Shown here piece after piece: positions 12,601 through 24,005 of a stretch of DNA of 64,000 nucleotides. Under the pieces are notes generated by a model. The model had not been told where the DNA came from, ran no database searches, and worked only from the letters and a program-made list of their open reading frames with translations. The first letter of the stretch is position 1; each line of letters starts with the position of its first letter. Position numbers and translations under genes: made by a program. This DNA comes from Pezicula radicicola (Eukaryota; Ascomycota; Leotiomycetes; Helotiales; Dermateaceae): the NCBI GenBank assembly GCA_003008705.1, contig PDUO01000011.1:363956-427955 (forward strand). Reading direction: 5' to 3'.

Positions 12601-12828
12601 GATCAGATGGACCTACAAGACATAAATTATGAAGACGAGAGCGAGAGCGGAGATGAAGATTCCGAAGATGATGAGCTGGATCCAATCACAGCTGAGAGGA
12701 AGAGAAGAGCGAGGAAGCAAGACCATCTACGGAGGACGGCTGGGGAGCCTGTCAAACCAGAGGTATCTGAAGTTGATAACTTAAAGGATAGCTTCAATGC
12801 TATGCTGAGGATGGTACTTGCGGAGTAG
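9654..12828 (+). CDS. PX-domain protein of the YPR097W/Lec1 family (PXB and DUF3818 type)
   Basis: Eight exons (9654-9744, 9798-10027, 10085-10393, 10463-10739, 10797-10918, 10971-11224, 11284-12127, 12175-12828) give 926 aa. Residues about 30-110 form the N-terminal PX-associated region (YLKRELLSQQVKYEITEL). The PX fold, which binds phosphoinositides, covers about 208-300 (EFILRVKRKGDLEYFVGRRY, DFSRLHKRL, PGKVLPPMPKK), with a Ser-rich insert. A long helical region follows from about residue 360 (LSLRAYL-like start, FRRDIIESNGLTKLFKEIKD) and matches the fungal domain found after PX in YPR097W. An acidic stretch (ESESGDEDSEDDELD) is near the end. The yeast relative is linked to lipid and sterol distribution. 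Introns are all canonical. Confidence 0.85.
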
Positions 12829-13639
12829 ATATGGGGGTGTATGGAGTATTACATGTTGGATTGGTGTTTGGGATGGGTAGTTCAAGCATGGTTGGTTGGC
12901 TAGTGATGGAGGTCTTCGGCTATGACATGAGCTTGGCTTGCAACTTGGTGCGTTGATAGACGTCTCGACGATGGAATTCACGCCAGAGCAAGATTTTAGA
13001 TATGATCTATTATTTGGACTATGATTGTTCGTTGTGATTCAGTGGCAAAAGAAGAGAAAAAACGGCAATGGTGGTTCTCGTACACGGCACGATGGAGGCT
13101 GAAAGTCTGAAGAAGTCCAAATCGAGCAAGGTGGGACGGGGCTTTGATGTGCTCGTCGTGCTCGGGTAATGATGGAGAATGGGCACGAGAGCAACAACAA
13201 TTGAGGATCGAACGTCTTCTATCTTTTGGAAAGAAAAGATGAATTGTCATGGATAGAGAGTTAAAAAAAAGGCTTTTCCTTAGCTAGTAATTTATAGAAG
13301 AGTTCCAACCAAGATATACTGTAGGTACTGTAAAGTAAGGTACACTTCCGTACCGTCGAGCGTACCTACAGTAGTCGTGCTCGGATCAACTTGCCGCGCC
13401 CGTTTTGTCTTCTTCCTCGGCTAAGCCGCAACATTTGTCAAGCAAATGGCTCTCCCCTGATTGGCTGGTGGTCTTAGAGCATTTGTCCACGGGCAGTCGA
13501 CATCATCTTCCATTCTCGACTGCAGTACAGTAGCAGCGTTTGCCCTTTTGCTCTTTTGCCTCAATCAAGACAAATCTTATACTCCCACCAGCTGTGGTGA
13601 TCACTCCTCTCTTCTTAAGTTTCTCTGGTGTAGTGCAGC
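12829..13639. other. Intergenic region upstream of SDH1
   Basis: No gene was recognised. The region between 13310 and 13640 contains GTAC-rich short repeats (TAGGTACTGTAAAG, CGTACCTACAGTA) and pyrimidine-rich stretches, and should hold the SDH1 promoter. Confidence 0.35.
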
Positions 13640-15805
13640 ATGTCTTCAATGGCCATGCGACGCTTTACGGCTGGTCCTTCGGTGAGCTCCTACCGAGGTC
13701 TTGGACGAGCTGTTGATCATAGGTGCTAACACGATTTCAATTGCAGCTCTCGAAGGCATTGAAGAATCAAACACGGGCTTTCTCGTCTACAAGACCTGCA
13801 GGTACGTCCCTCTAGTGAGCATGAAGCTTTCCACCATTGGCTGACCTTCCACAAAGCCCGAATCATCACACACGCGCCTCTCCGTGCGAAGGAAGCCTCG
13901 CCGTTGGTTGGGGGCAACAAGTACCCGGTTGTTGATCACGAATACGATGCCATTGTTGTAGGAGCTGGTGGTGCAGGTCTGCGAGCTGCATTCGGTCTTG
14001 CTGAGGCCGGTTTCAACACGGCCTGTATATCAAAGCTTTTTCCAACTCGAAGTCACACTGTAGCAGCTCAAGGAGGCATCAATGCTGCTCTTGGTAACAT
14101 GCACGAGGATGATTGGCGGTGGCATATGTACGACACTGTGAAGGGTTCGGATTGGCTTGGTGATCAAGATGCTATTCATTATATGACACGAGAGGCGCCT
14201 GCCAGTGTCATTGAATTGGAGAACTACGGATGCCCATTTTCAAGAACAGACGATGGCAAGATGTGAGGATATTTTTGGTTGCGTGAAGAGATCTTGCTGA
14301 CTTGAAATAGTTACCAGCGTGCATTTGGTGGTCAGTCACAGAACTATGGCAAAGGAGGACAGGCTTATCGGTGCTGTGCTGCTGCCGATAGAACCGGACA
14401 TGCTCTCTTACACACTCTATACGGACAGTCTCTTAGACACAACACAAACTACTTCATCGAATACTTCGCACTCGACTTAATTATGGAAGACGGCGAGTGT
14501 AAGGGTGTTCTTGCGTACAACCAAGAAGATGGAACTCTTCATCGATTCCGCGCACACAACACTGTTCTAGCCACTGGTGGTTACGGACGTGCATACTTCA
14601 GCTGTACATCTGCACATACTTGCACAGGTGACGGAATGGCTATGGTTGCTCGTGCTGGTCTACCTAACCAAGATTTGGAGTTTGTTCAATTCCACCCAAC
14701 TGGTATTTACGGAGCTGGATGCTTGATTACAGAGGGTGCTCGTGGTGAGGGTGGATATCTCCTCAACTCCGAGGGCGAAAGATTCATGGAACGTTACGCA
14801 CCAACCGCCAAGGACTTGGCAAGTCGTGACGTTGTTTCTCGATCAATGACTATGGAGATCCGTGACGGTCGTGGAGTTGGTCCAGATAAGGACCATCTCT
14901 ACCTCCAGCTCAGCCATTTGCCTCCTGAAATCCTTCACGAGCGTCTCCCAGGTATCTCTGAGACTGCTTCCATTTTCTCTGGCGTTGATGTCCGAAAACA
15001 ACCTATTCCAGTCCTTCCAACCGTACACTACAACATGGGTGGTATTCCTACCAAGTATACTGGTGAGGTACTCACTGTTGATAGCGAGGGTAAGGACAAG
15101 GTTGTTCCAGGTCTTTTCGCCTGTGGTGAAGCTGCTTGTGTCTCTGTCCATGGCGCCAATCGTCTTGGAGCCAACTCTCTCTTGGATTTGATCGTATTCG
15201 GCCGTGCTGTCTCTCACACTGTCCGTGACAACTTCGAGCCAGGTATGCCACACAAGGAGATCAGCGCCGATGCTGGTGCCGACTCTATCAAGGTTCTTGA
15301 CCAAGTACGTACCTCTAATGGACCAAAGAGCACACACGAGGTTCGCTTGGCAATGCAGAAGGTTATGCAGACAGATGTCAGCGTTTTCCGAACACAGGAG
15401 AGTTTGGATGAGGGTGTTGAGAAGATCAATGCTGTTGACCAGACCTTCAAGGATGTTGGAATCAAGGACCGAAGCATGATCTGGAACTCGGATTTAGTCG
15501 AGACTCTTGAATTGAGAAATCTATTAACCTGCGCGTAAGTAATCTCGAATTCTTCATATTTCAGCGTTCGCTAACCCCATTGCAGCACACAAACTGCCAC
15601 CTCTGCTGCAGCAAGAAAGGAATCCCGTGGTGCCCACGCCAGAGAGGATTACCCCGAGAGAGACGACAAGGAATGGATGAAGCACTCATTGACTTTCCAG
15701 AAGAAGCCACACGGACCAATTGACCTAACATACAGAGCGGTTGTTGGTACCACGCTGGATGAGAATGAGTGCAAGGCTGTTCCTCCTTTCAAGCGTGTGT
15801 ATTAG
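13640..15805 (+). CDS. SDH1: Succinate dehydrogenase flavoprotein subunit, mitochondrial
   Basis: Five exons (13640-13681, 13747-13801, 13857-14262, 14311-15534, 15586-15805) encode 648 aa. The first ~45 residues are a basic, Ser/Ala-rich mitochondrial presequence. The dinucleotide-binding loop [14 protein letters not shown] is at about 66-79. The His of [10 protein letters not shown] (about residue 99) is the residue that carries covalent FAD in the family. Other hallmarks are [26 protein letters not shown] split over the catalytic region, [13 protein letters not shown] and the C-terminal LTYRAVVG. It is the catalytic subunit of complex II, oxidising succinate to fumarate. Length and motifs are normal and no lesion is seen. 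Confidence 0.96.
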
Positions 15806-16800
15806 ACAAATTAAAGAATGCATTTTATTACTGTTTTTATGTCGATATGGGTTTCAGCCCTGCGACTGTAGTATAGGCTTGGGCTCCATTTTTTAAAACC
15901 GTTGTAGTTATGCGGACAAGGAATACAATTACTAGTAAAAAGTACAATGACTTTTTTGCTCTGGAAACAAGAGTTATGGCATGTAAGTTTTGCTGTGCCA
16001 CTCTTAAGCCTGTTCTTGCGATTGAGCAAATGATTGAAGATGAGCCGTAGTGAATGTGACAAGGAGACTGTTCTCTAGACCATCTTACAAAGTCTCTATC
16101 GCGTACAGCAGACTCAAGAAGCAATTTCCACACGGCCTTCGAAGAATTATGGTGCAATTACTCTAGGCCAACAGTCATAATCTAGTTATATGGCTGAGTA
16201 GGCCAATTTTTGAAAGGATATAATATTGAGTATCTACTTGATCTGGGTAACTCACTTAGGTTGTCCACTTTGCTTTTAATCATATAGCGTACTTATTCAG
16301 ATAGGTAGTTCAAATTAAGCTGACGGCTACTCATTTTCAGCAACCCACTTAATTTGAGTAACTACAGGCATCCTCTGGTCAGGCCAATCCTGTCAATCCA
16401 TACCGAGCAAAGGCACCGTTGCGAACAATATTAATGGAGGAGAAACGCCGAACGAATTCTACGATATCGGTGGTATGTTATCTTGGGATGGTCGAACATC
16501 CCCCGAAAAGGCAATAACTACTGCGGCAATACCATGGCTTGAATTGTCTTGATCATCTGAGCACAGGGCTGACTGAACTACGTCAACCATAGAAGCATCC
16601 ACCAATCTAGTATAAGGTCTGTTTGGCAAGAAGTTATTATTTGGCAATGTACAAGAGACGGGGAGGGAGGGAGTAAGAGCTGTACCTTCGGAAAATTCAT
16701 CGATGTTTACTGGAATCGAACTGTCTGTCGTATATTGAGACTAGCTTTGATGAAGAGAGGAGACATTGAGGTCGGAAGAGGACAGAGTCTTCTATCACAT
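15806..16800. other. Intergenic region with small inverted repeat and a stray 18-bp-type repeat unit
   Basis: No gene was recognised. TAGTTCAAATTAAG near 16306 and CTTAATTTGAGTAACTA near 16348 form an imperfect inverted repeat. At about 16237-16260 the sequence CTTGATCTGGGTAACTCACT closely matches the 18-bp tandem unit found at 52375-52536. Confidence 0.4.
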
Positions 16801-16804
16801 CAGA

Positions 16805-18406
16805 CTATTCAGAAATCCATTCGATGTTGCGCTCTTCAAAGTATCGACGAGCTGTCGCTCTATCACCATTTTTCGTGGCATCGAGCTCTTGTGGTTGGCA
16901 ATACTGGACGATCTCAGTGTCGGTGATCTTCCACTTTTTATACGCCGTGGCAGCATCTTCAATCTCCCACTGATCCGGCTCTGCACGAAGCTATTTCTTA
17001 CGTAGTTTTGGATCCTGGATTCCTCTAGTATATTATCTCGTAGTGCTGGACTCTCGAGCACCGTCACTATGACCCATAACTTCGGCAACTCTGACCTCAG
17101 TCTTGCCAGAAACATTGACAGTAAGATTAGCGACGTCACTGAAGATGCCCATTCTAATATCATGTGGTGCGAGCTTACAAAGGAGTGCGGCAACAAGACC
17201 ACCATATCGAGAAGTTGCCCAGACCTGATTGTTACGAGCATCTCCTGCAATCAACAAAGCACTTATCTTAAATAAATACCAAAAGAACAGGCCAAGATGG
17301 TTGACACTACGGTTGGATGCTGTTTGTACAATAGCTTCGAGGGTAGTATTAGACACAACACCATGACGCATCGCTTGGATGAGAACCCATTTGATGAGAT
17401 CGACGGCATTGTCGTCCCAAAGACCAACCATTCAAACTCAACGACTCGGAATTTGGTAGGATCCAACCTAGGTATCAATGTTAGCTTGCTAGCAAGGTAG
17501 AAGGGTGATTGCTATAGAGCGAACTTACGTATGGCCCTTCTCGTACAAGTACATTAGGGTAACTCTCATAATCAGGCTTTCTGGCCTTTCAAGGGCATGT
17601 TTCTTGATTTGAACTGGATGTGCTCCCATCGTAAGAATTCATCGCCGTTATAGTTACCAGATAACGTGATATCGCCAGCACGAGCTCCTGTCCCACCAAG
17701 AGGACTAAGGTTAGGATCCTGGAGATGGCAATGTCCCAAGAGCGGGTCCCGCGTGCGAGGGTGTCTTCTAGTACTGTAATGACCATTCTCTTTACAAGAC
17801 CGATACCGACCCACTATGCAGCTCGGGAGGTCTTTTTTTGTGAGGAAACCACTCTGCAACATAGTATTGAGAATAGAGTCAATTCGCATATGGCCATGCT
17901 TGCTCAATGTAAATGCCTCACAGTCGAAGGTAAGCACGTCAATCAATAACCATTTGTAGTTGGCAATGGTGTCATACTTGGGTACTGTGTTTGCGACAGG
18001 TTACGTATACTTAGTGACTAGTGTAAAAAGACCTTGGACGTCAACACCGGTTGGTGTCCGGGTTGGACTACAAAAATGGATATCAGCCTCCGAAGAGAAC
18101 TTGGAAGGGGAGTGACATACTCATGTCCCATGGTGATTGTATAGAACGCAGTGAAAAGGGGGTAGATGATAAGGGTATTCTTCTGATTAGTTAGGGACCC
18201 TCTGGTTAGGGCGAGTGTAGCGGTAACAGCTTTTCAGTCTTTCTCCTTATTTTTAAGCATAGCTTGAGCTTGCTTGGTGCCTAGATGACTATGGAGTCTT
18301 CGTCATCGGACGAGTGGTCTGCAGAAGACGCATAAAGGTCGCCGACATCAGACAACGCCAGGTCTTCATCTATAGAAGAATGGGCATCCTGGATCAAGTC
18401 AGGCAT
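16805..18406 (-). pseudogene. Decayed tyrosine recombinase (fungal mobile-element integrase-like)
   Basis: Reading the minus strand from ATG at 18406, a protein can be followed piecewise to about 16805. It contains GTGARAGDITLSG and EFLRWEHI (first catalytic Arg region), KLAPHDIRMGIFSDVANL (H-x-x-R box), AEVMGHSDGARESSTTR (GH box) and YTRG (nucleophile Tyr). This is the R-H-R-H-Y order of tyrosine recombinases. In-frame stops lie at 18236-18234 (TGA), 18003-18001 (TAA), 17035-17033 (TAA) and 16993-16991 (TAG). Frameshifts occur near 17600-17620 and 17410-17430. Several introns remain recognisable, including GTATGT...TTGTAG near 18120-18070. Whether it belongs to the Crypton or the DUF3435 (Starship captain) type cannot be decided by eye. 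Confidence 0.6.
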
Positions 18407-18873
18407 TGCGAGTCGGATGTTAACCAGAATCTGAGATCTACAAGACTAATCAAATGCGGTCCTGGAGGAGTACTAAACAGGCGTTGGCAGTGAGAGGGAA
18501 ATTGAGAAGAGCAGGTCGATGATGGGAAGACGGATTTGATGTGAGTAATCAAAGGGGAGGCTGGTTAAGAGCTATAGGGTCATCCACGTCCTGCATTGTC
18601 CCAGCTAGGGTTCAAGAAAACTCTGTCCAAATTCTTTCGTAGCCTTAATGACTGATTCCACTACATTCACATCTACAGGGAAAATTCATCTCAATACCTA
18701 CCTGGTGTCAAATTCATGATCAAAAACCGACTTTGTTCTTGAGCCTCGCTTAAGCCTTCACATGATAACAAAGTTGTCATTAAGCGACGGCCCGTTTCTT
18801 GTACTCTATACCACGGAACTGTCATGCTATTGCTTGAAAAATTATTACAATTGACAGTAATACATTGATCTAT
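18407..18873. other. Intergenic region, no gene seen
   Basis: This AT-moderate sequence lies between the recombinase relic and the 3' end of the CCT4 gene. No coding region or repeat was recognised. Confidence 0.4.
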
Positions 18874-20769
18874 CTACCTCGATAAAGCCTATAGTCAGAG
18901 AAACCAAAGTTAGCTTGTTCGAGATAATTCTGGAGTAACTCAAACATAATTTAGAAGTAATGAGTAATGAACTCCAAAGGTGTGTTGTTATTATGAGAAA
19001 TGGAGTACTCACAATATCATCTATGCGTAATATCATCTTAACCTAGAATGAATGAATGAATTAGCGACATTGCAATGAGTTAGAAGGCCAGGGTAAAGAA
19101 GGGTTCGTTAGCGTACCGTCTCTGCTGCCAGCTCCACAGCACTCGTGCTAACCAACAGAGGTTGCAACACATTCTCTTCAGCAATATCTATCTTGACTCC
19201 TCCTGACTTGATACTAACGCCGGCGTTCTTCTCTCCATTCGCATGCTTATGTCTCAGCTCAGTGACAACCTTGATACTGTTCAAGCCAGCATTCTCGGCC
19301 AGTGTTGTGGGTATGACCTCCATGGCATCGGCAAAGGCCTTGAAACAGATAGCTTCGGTTCCAGTCAGACTTCGAGACTGCTTTGCTAGTTGCGAGGCGA
19401 TCTCAATCTCTGGAGCTCCACCACCTGCAATCAACGCCTTCTTTTTGACTAAGCATCGAATGACACAAAGCGCATCGTGAAGTGATCGCTCAGCCTCATC
19501 AAGAATAAGGGAGTTTGCACCTCGGCATATAATCGAGACAGTCTTTCCAGCATTCTTTGTGCCTGTGACCTTTACGATCCTTGAGCCTGATGATTGTGAC
19601 TCCTCGATGAGGTCGGCGCTTCCAAGCTTGTCTTCCGAGAATGAGTCAATATCTGCGATTGGCTTACAGCCGGTAGATTTGCAGATGAACTCGACCTCGT
19701 CTCTCTCAATATCCTTAACACATAGAATGTTGAGTTTGGCGAGGAAGTGTAGGGACAAATCGTTGACGGCATCTCTGAGAATTGACTTTTGGATAAAAAG
19801 AACATTACACTTCGCCTTCTTGATCTTCTTGACCATGTTGAGTAGATAGGTCCGCTCCTCTTTTAGGATCTTGTCCATTTGTCTGTAGTCATTAACCACA
19901 ATCTGGTTTTCCATCTATGATGCATGTCAGTAATATCCATTAGTGAGAAGACCTTTTTAATACTCACATCTGGCTTCGGTGGGCTCAACTGGAATTGGAT
20001 AAGACCTATCCGGGCCTTTTCCATTCTAATTGGGCCGCCGCCGTTCTTTACAACACCTTGAGTCAAAACCAAACCTTCTACCATCTCACTATCCTCGATC
20101 GTTCCTCCAACCTTTTTCACTATTCTTATGTTCTTGAGGTCGACGTTTTCTGCAGTCTTGAGGTCGATCGTCTTGGTGACTGCATTTACGGCCATGGGAG
20201 CTAGGAGATTCGAGTGTTGCGAAACAATCTTGGACCCCAAAGATGTAGTTGCTGCTTGCAGAAGAGTAGCAGTATCGCTGAGAGAAACAGGATGTGACAT
20301 GTCGTGGAGGATTTGTACGGCCGCCGCCGCTGCTCTCTGGAAAGACTCCGCAATAACTGAAGGGTGAATGCCTTTGCCAAGGAGTCGGTCTGCTGCTCCC
20401 AACAAACTTCCAGCAATGACTACGACAGAGGTTGTTCCATCTCCAGCCTCGACATCTTGTGCAGCAGACAAGTCAACAAGCATCTTTGCAGATGGGTGCA
20501 TAACAGCCATGCTCTTTAACATGGTTGAACCATCGTTTGTGACAAGAGTTTCCCCCTTTCCGGTCTGTATCATTTTATCCATTCCTCTTGGTCCCAGGGA
20601 GGTCCTGACGGCATCTGCGACAGCTTTTTAATGTTAGTAGAGTTGCAACCTGGGGATTTCAAAATAGCCTACCTCTGGCAGCAACAATGTTCGCTGTCCG
20701 CACAGCCATAGGCTTTTCCTTATCCTTGAAGGCATTATTTCCAGAATTTCCTGATGCACTGAGAGCCAT
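18874..20769 (-). CDS. CCT4: T-complex protein 1 subunit delta (chaperonin CCT4)
   Basis: Five exons (20769-20673, 20623-19968, 19914-19117, 19042-19013, 18888-18874) give 531 aa. Family signatures are [14 protein letters not shown] (about 39-52), TNDGSTML (61-68) and the ATPase loop GDGTTSVVV (93-101). The middle holds the substrate-binding apical domain, and [16 protein letters not shown] is the second nucleotide-domain signature. The C-terminus reads [13 protein letters not shown], characteristic of the delta subunit. CCT is the eight-subunit cytosolic chaperonin that folds actin and tubulin. The last two exons are very small (30 nt and 15 nt including the stop), and both are needed to reach the conserved C-terminus. 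Divergent from RPT1. Confidence 0.93.
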
Positions 20770-21036
20770 ATTGAAGTATTTGGAGATTCTGCTGTGGTAT
20801 GGTGAGGTTGTGGAAGGTTCTCGGCGCGTTCATACGCGTTGATGCTTCCCAAGATTTTGAATTTTGGTAATCGCAAATCAGGCACAAGATCAGGCATCCA
20901 CAGCTTAGCTTGTCCGCGTTGTCTCGACGCAGCCTTGAGCATTCATCAGCAACAACACCAAGAAGTCGCAATCAACTCACAGTATTCCATTCAACCAGCG
21001 CGACAACACTTAACGTTCACTATCTAGACTCTCAGG
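20770..21036. promoter_or_regulatory. Short bidirectional promoter CCT4/RPT1
   Basis: Only 267 bp separate the start codons of a chaperonin subunit and a proteasome ATPase that are transcribed away from each other. The arrangement suggests shared control of two protein-homeostasis genes. No known regulatory motif was recognised with confidence. Confidence 0.5.
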
Positions 21037-22550
21037 ATGGTTTCAGCTAAAGGCTCCAGTTGGGAGAAGTACAAGAAGGATGCAAGTCAAGACCTCTATC
21101 CAAAGATATCATTAGCTAACGCCCGACCAGTTCGCTGATGCAAGTCAGCACCTCATTGCAAACATGCCATCTGCTAACAACCCAGCAGGACGAAGTTGAA
21201 GAGAAGAAGATCACACCTTTGTCTGATGAGTAGGTGTATCTACCAATTTCCCGAAGCGCAACTGCTGACAGAACCAGGGATATCCAAGTCTTGAAGACAT
21301 ATGGCGCGGCACCCTACGGAGCGGCACTTAAGAAACTCGAGCAACAGATCAAGGAGAAGCAGAGCAGTGTGAATGAGAAGATCGGAGTCAAGGAGTCAGA
21401 CACAGGATTGGCACCACCTCACCTTTGGGATGTAGCCGCAGACAGACAAAGAATGTCTGAAGAGCAACCCCTACAAGTGGCAAGATGTACCAAGATCATC
21501 CAGGATGAGAAGGATACCGAGAAGAGCAAATATGTCATCAACGTCAAGCAGATAGCCAAGTTTGTGGTTAATCTCGGGGAGCGTGTTAGTCCAACAGATA
21601 TTGAGGAGGGCATGAGAGTTGGGTAAGAATGTCCATTGCGTTATATACTAGTCTTGCTAACCAGGCATAGTGTCGACCGAAACAAGTACCAGATCCTACT
21701 ACCTTTACCACCAAAGATCGATGCTAGCGTTACGATGATGACGGTCGAGGAAAAGCCAGACGTTACATATGGAGACGTAGGAGGTTGCAAGGAACAGGTT
21801 GAGAAGCTGCGAGAAGTTGTGGAGATGCCGTTATTATCGCCTGAACGATTTGTTAATCTTGGTATCGACCCACCGAAGGGCGCATTGCTTTACGGTCCCC
21901 CAGGTACTGGAAAGACACTTTGTGCCAGAGCTGTGGCGAACAGAACTGATGCAACATTCATCAGAGTCATCGGAAGTGAGCTGGTGCAGAAGTACGTTGG
22001 AGAGGGTGCAAGAATGGTGCGTGAGCTATTCGAGATGGCAAGAACAAAGAAGGCATGCATTATCTTTTTCGATGAAATTGACGCAATTGGAGGCGCTCGA
22101 TTTGACGATGGTGCTGGAGGTGACAACGAGGTACAAAGAACTATGCTGGAACTTATCACTCAACTGGATGGTTTCGACGCCCGAGGAAATATTAAGGTCA
22201 TGTTTGCCACCAACAGACCTTCAACGCTTGACCCAGCTCTGATGAGACCTGGACGTATCGATCGAAAGATCGAGTTCTCGCTTCCAGACCTTGAGGGCCG
22301 TGCGAATATTCTTAGAATTCATGCCAAGAGCATGTCCGTGGAGCGTGACATTAGATGGGAACTTATTTCACGGCTCTGCCCTAACTCTACCGGTGCCGAA
22401 CTGAGAAGTGTGTGTACAGAGGCTGGCATGTACGCTATCCGTGCACGCCGGAAGGTAGCAACAGAAAAGGATTTCTTGAGTGCTGTTGACAAGGTCATTA
22501 AAGGGAACTTGAAGTTTAATTCCACAGCTACATACATGCAGTATAACTAG
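21037..22550 (+). CDS. RPT1: 26S proteasome regulatory ATPase subunit RPT1
   Basis: Five exons (21037-21081, 21131-21139, 21189-21229, 21278-21622, 21671-22550) give 439 aa, the usual length. The N-terminus reads [23 protein letters not shown] across three exons. Exon 2 is only 9 nt (FAD), and both flanking introns, 49 nt each, start with GCAAGT instead of GT. Reading any nearby GT as donor brings a stop at once. Intron 2 ends in a tandem CAGCAG acceptor, so one extra Gln is possible. Walker A (GPPGTGKT) is at about 222-229, Walker B (IIFFDEID) at about 276-283, and the protein ends YMQYN. It is one of six AAA+ ATPases of the proteasome base. Confidence 0.95.
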
Positions 22551-23014
22551 AAGCCTGGGATAGACGGGAACTGGAACGGTGTATACTAGTATGGCGTAAG
22601 GGTTCTTGCAGATAGCATAATGCATCAGATTTCGGCCTTCTAAGATTAAGCTTGTCATCTCATGTGATGTTTGCTGAAGCTTAGATTACATCTTATATTT
22701 GAGCTGTTTAGGAACCTCTTGGATAAATGTTCCACTTTAGGATTTTGGGGGTCTATGGGGTGGTAAGCATTACATACAATTCTAGTATTACTTGGAAAGC
22801 TGTTCTAGGCGGTAAGTAATAAAGGAAATACTACTATATGAGAAAGTGAGTATTAACACGGTAATTCAAGTTTCCTTTACTGAAGTGCTGAACAACATCA
22901 AGGAAACATATTATCCGAAAGAAAATTTCAGTTAGTCAAAAAAAGCACCGCGAAGTGTGAGAGCTTTGCGTAAAATCTAGGTGCTACTAGGCGAGCCTAT
23001 CTACGTCTCTAGCT
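22551..23014. other. Intergenic region, no gene seen
   Basis: AT-rich sequence after RPT1. No coding region, RNA gene or repeat was recognised. Confidence 0.4.
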
Positions 23015-24005
23015 ATGTCTACAACAAGCTCTAAAGTAGATTGGTCGGAACCCGACTACTCTAAGGCCAACGAAGACAACACGGATATTGTCTATTATAA
23101 ACGAGATATTAGTGATTGAATTACACCAGATGTGGGCTAATTTCATTACATTGTACCACAATACCATCTTGGGTATTAGCTAACTGAAAGTCTAGGTTCG
23201 AGCGTTACTCGAGACCTATAGCAATGTGCCCTCATCCGACGTTATTCAACATGTCCACAAAATCGAAAGTCCTCGTTCATAAATGTTTGAGCTTCAGTAA
23301 CCAAGTTCCTAGCGTGATTAAGCTTGGGCAATCCGGCAGTATCCATGTACAGGCCTGGGCATTTTCTTAGATCCCTTGATCACCAAGATTCCCGTCTACC
23401 CAGAGATCATCACACGGCTCTAGAAAGGTGTTTCCTTTCTCGACATAGGCCCTTTTGTTGGGTATGATGTCCGACAACTCGTATTTGATGGAGCTCCTTC
23501 CGACTGGCTCTATGCTATGGATATCGTGAGCCATTGGGAGGTTGGCGATATGTTCAGGGATCGAGATAAGTTTAAAGTTCCCTTTATGGAGACTGATATT
23601 CTTTCTCCAAGTAAGGAACTTTTGGCTTTGAGAGGAACCTTTGATTTTATTTCTATCATGCAAGTTTTTCATCAGTGGAATGTTGATACTCAGGTCGCGG
23701 CTATGGAACAGTTGATCAGGTTGTCTTGTCCCGGCGCAATGGTTGTTGGTTTTCATATTGGGAGTGTTAAACCATTGGTCAAGACTGAGTACGGAGGAGT
23801 CTTTTTCTCAGATGCTGCTTCTTTTCAGGATATGTGGGATCGGGCTGCTGAGAATACGAAGACGAAGTGGAAGGGTGATATTATGCTGAAGTCTTTGGTG
23901 ACAATGGATTGGAATCCTGATGACACTGCCTACTTGGGAGAAGATGCCAGGGTAGTACAGTTTGTATTCCGTCGAGTTGATGGTCCAGGGGTGAAGGAGA
24001 CTTGA
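23015..24005 (+). pseudogene. Decayed SAM-dependent methyltransferase (secondary-metabolism type)
   Basis: Pieces of one protein can be read in order: MSTTSSKVDWSEPDYSK at 23015, RALLETYSNVPSSDVIQHVH near 23211, LDPLITKIPVYPEIITRL near 23370, then VSFLDIGPFVGYDVRQLVFD and a 160-residue open stretch to 24005 (FDFISIMQVFHQWNV, LIRLSCPGAMVVGFHIGS). The LDIG-x-G-type loop after ITRL corresponds to SAM-binding motif I of a fungal class I methyltransferase family often found in biosynthetic clusters. Stops interrupt it at 23117 (TGA), 23280 (TAA) and 23421 (TAG). The first and third are one C-to-T step from Arg or Gln codons. The usual glycine-rich LDLGC-x-G is also altered. Not expected to be active. 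Confidence 0.6.
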
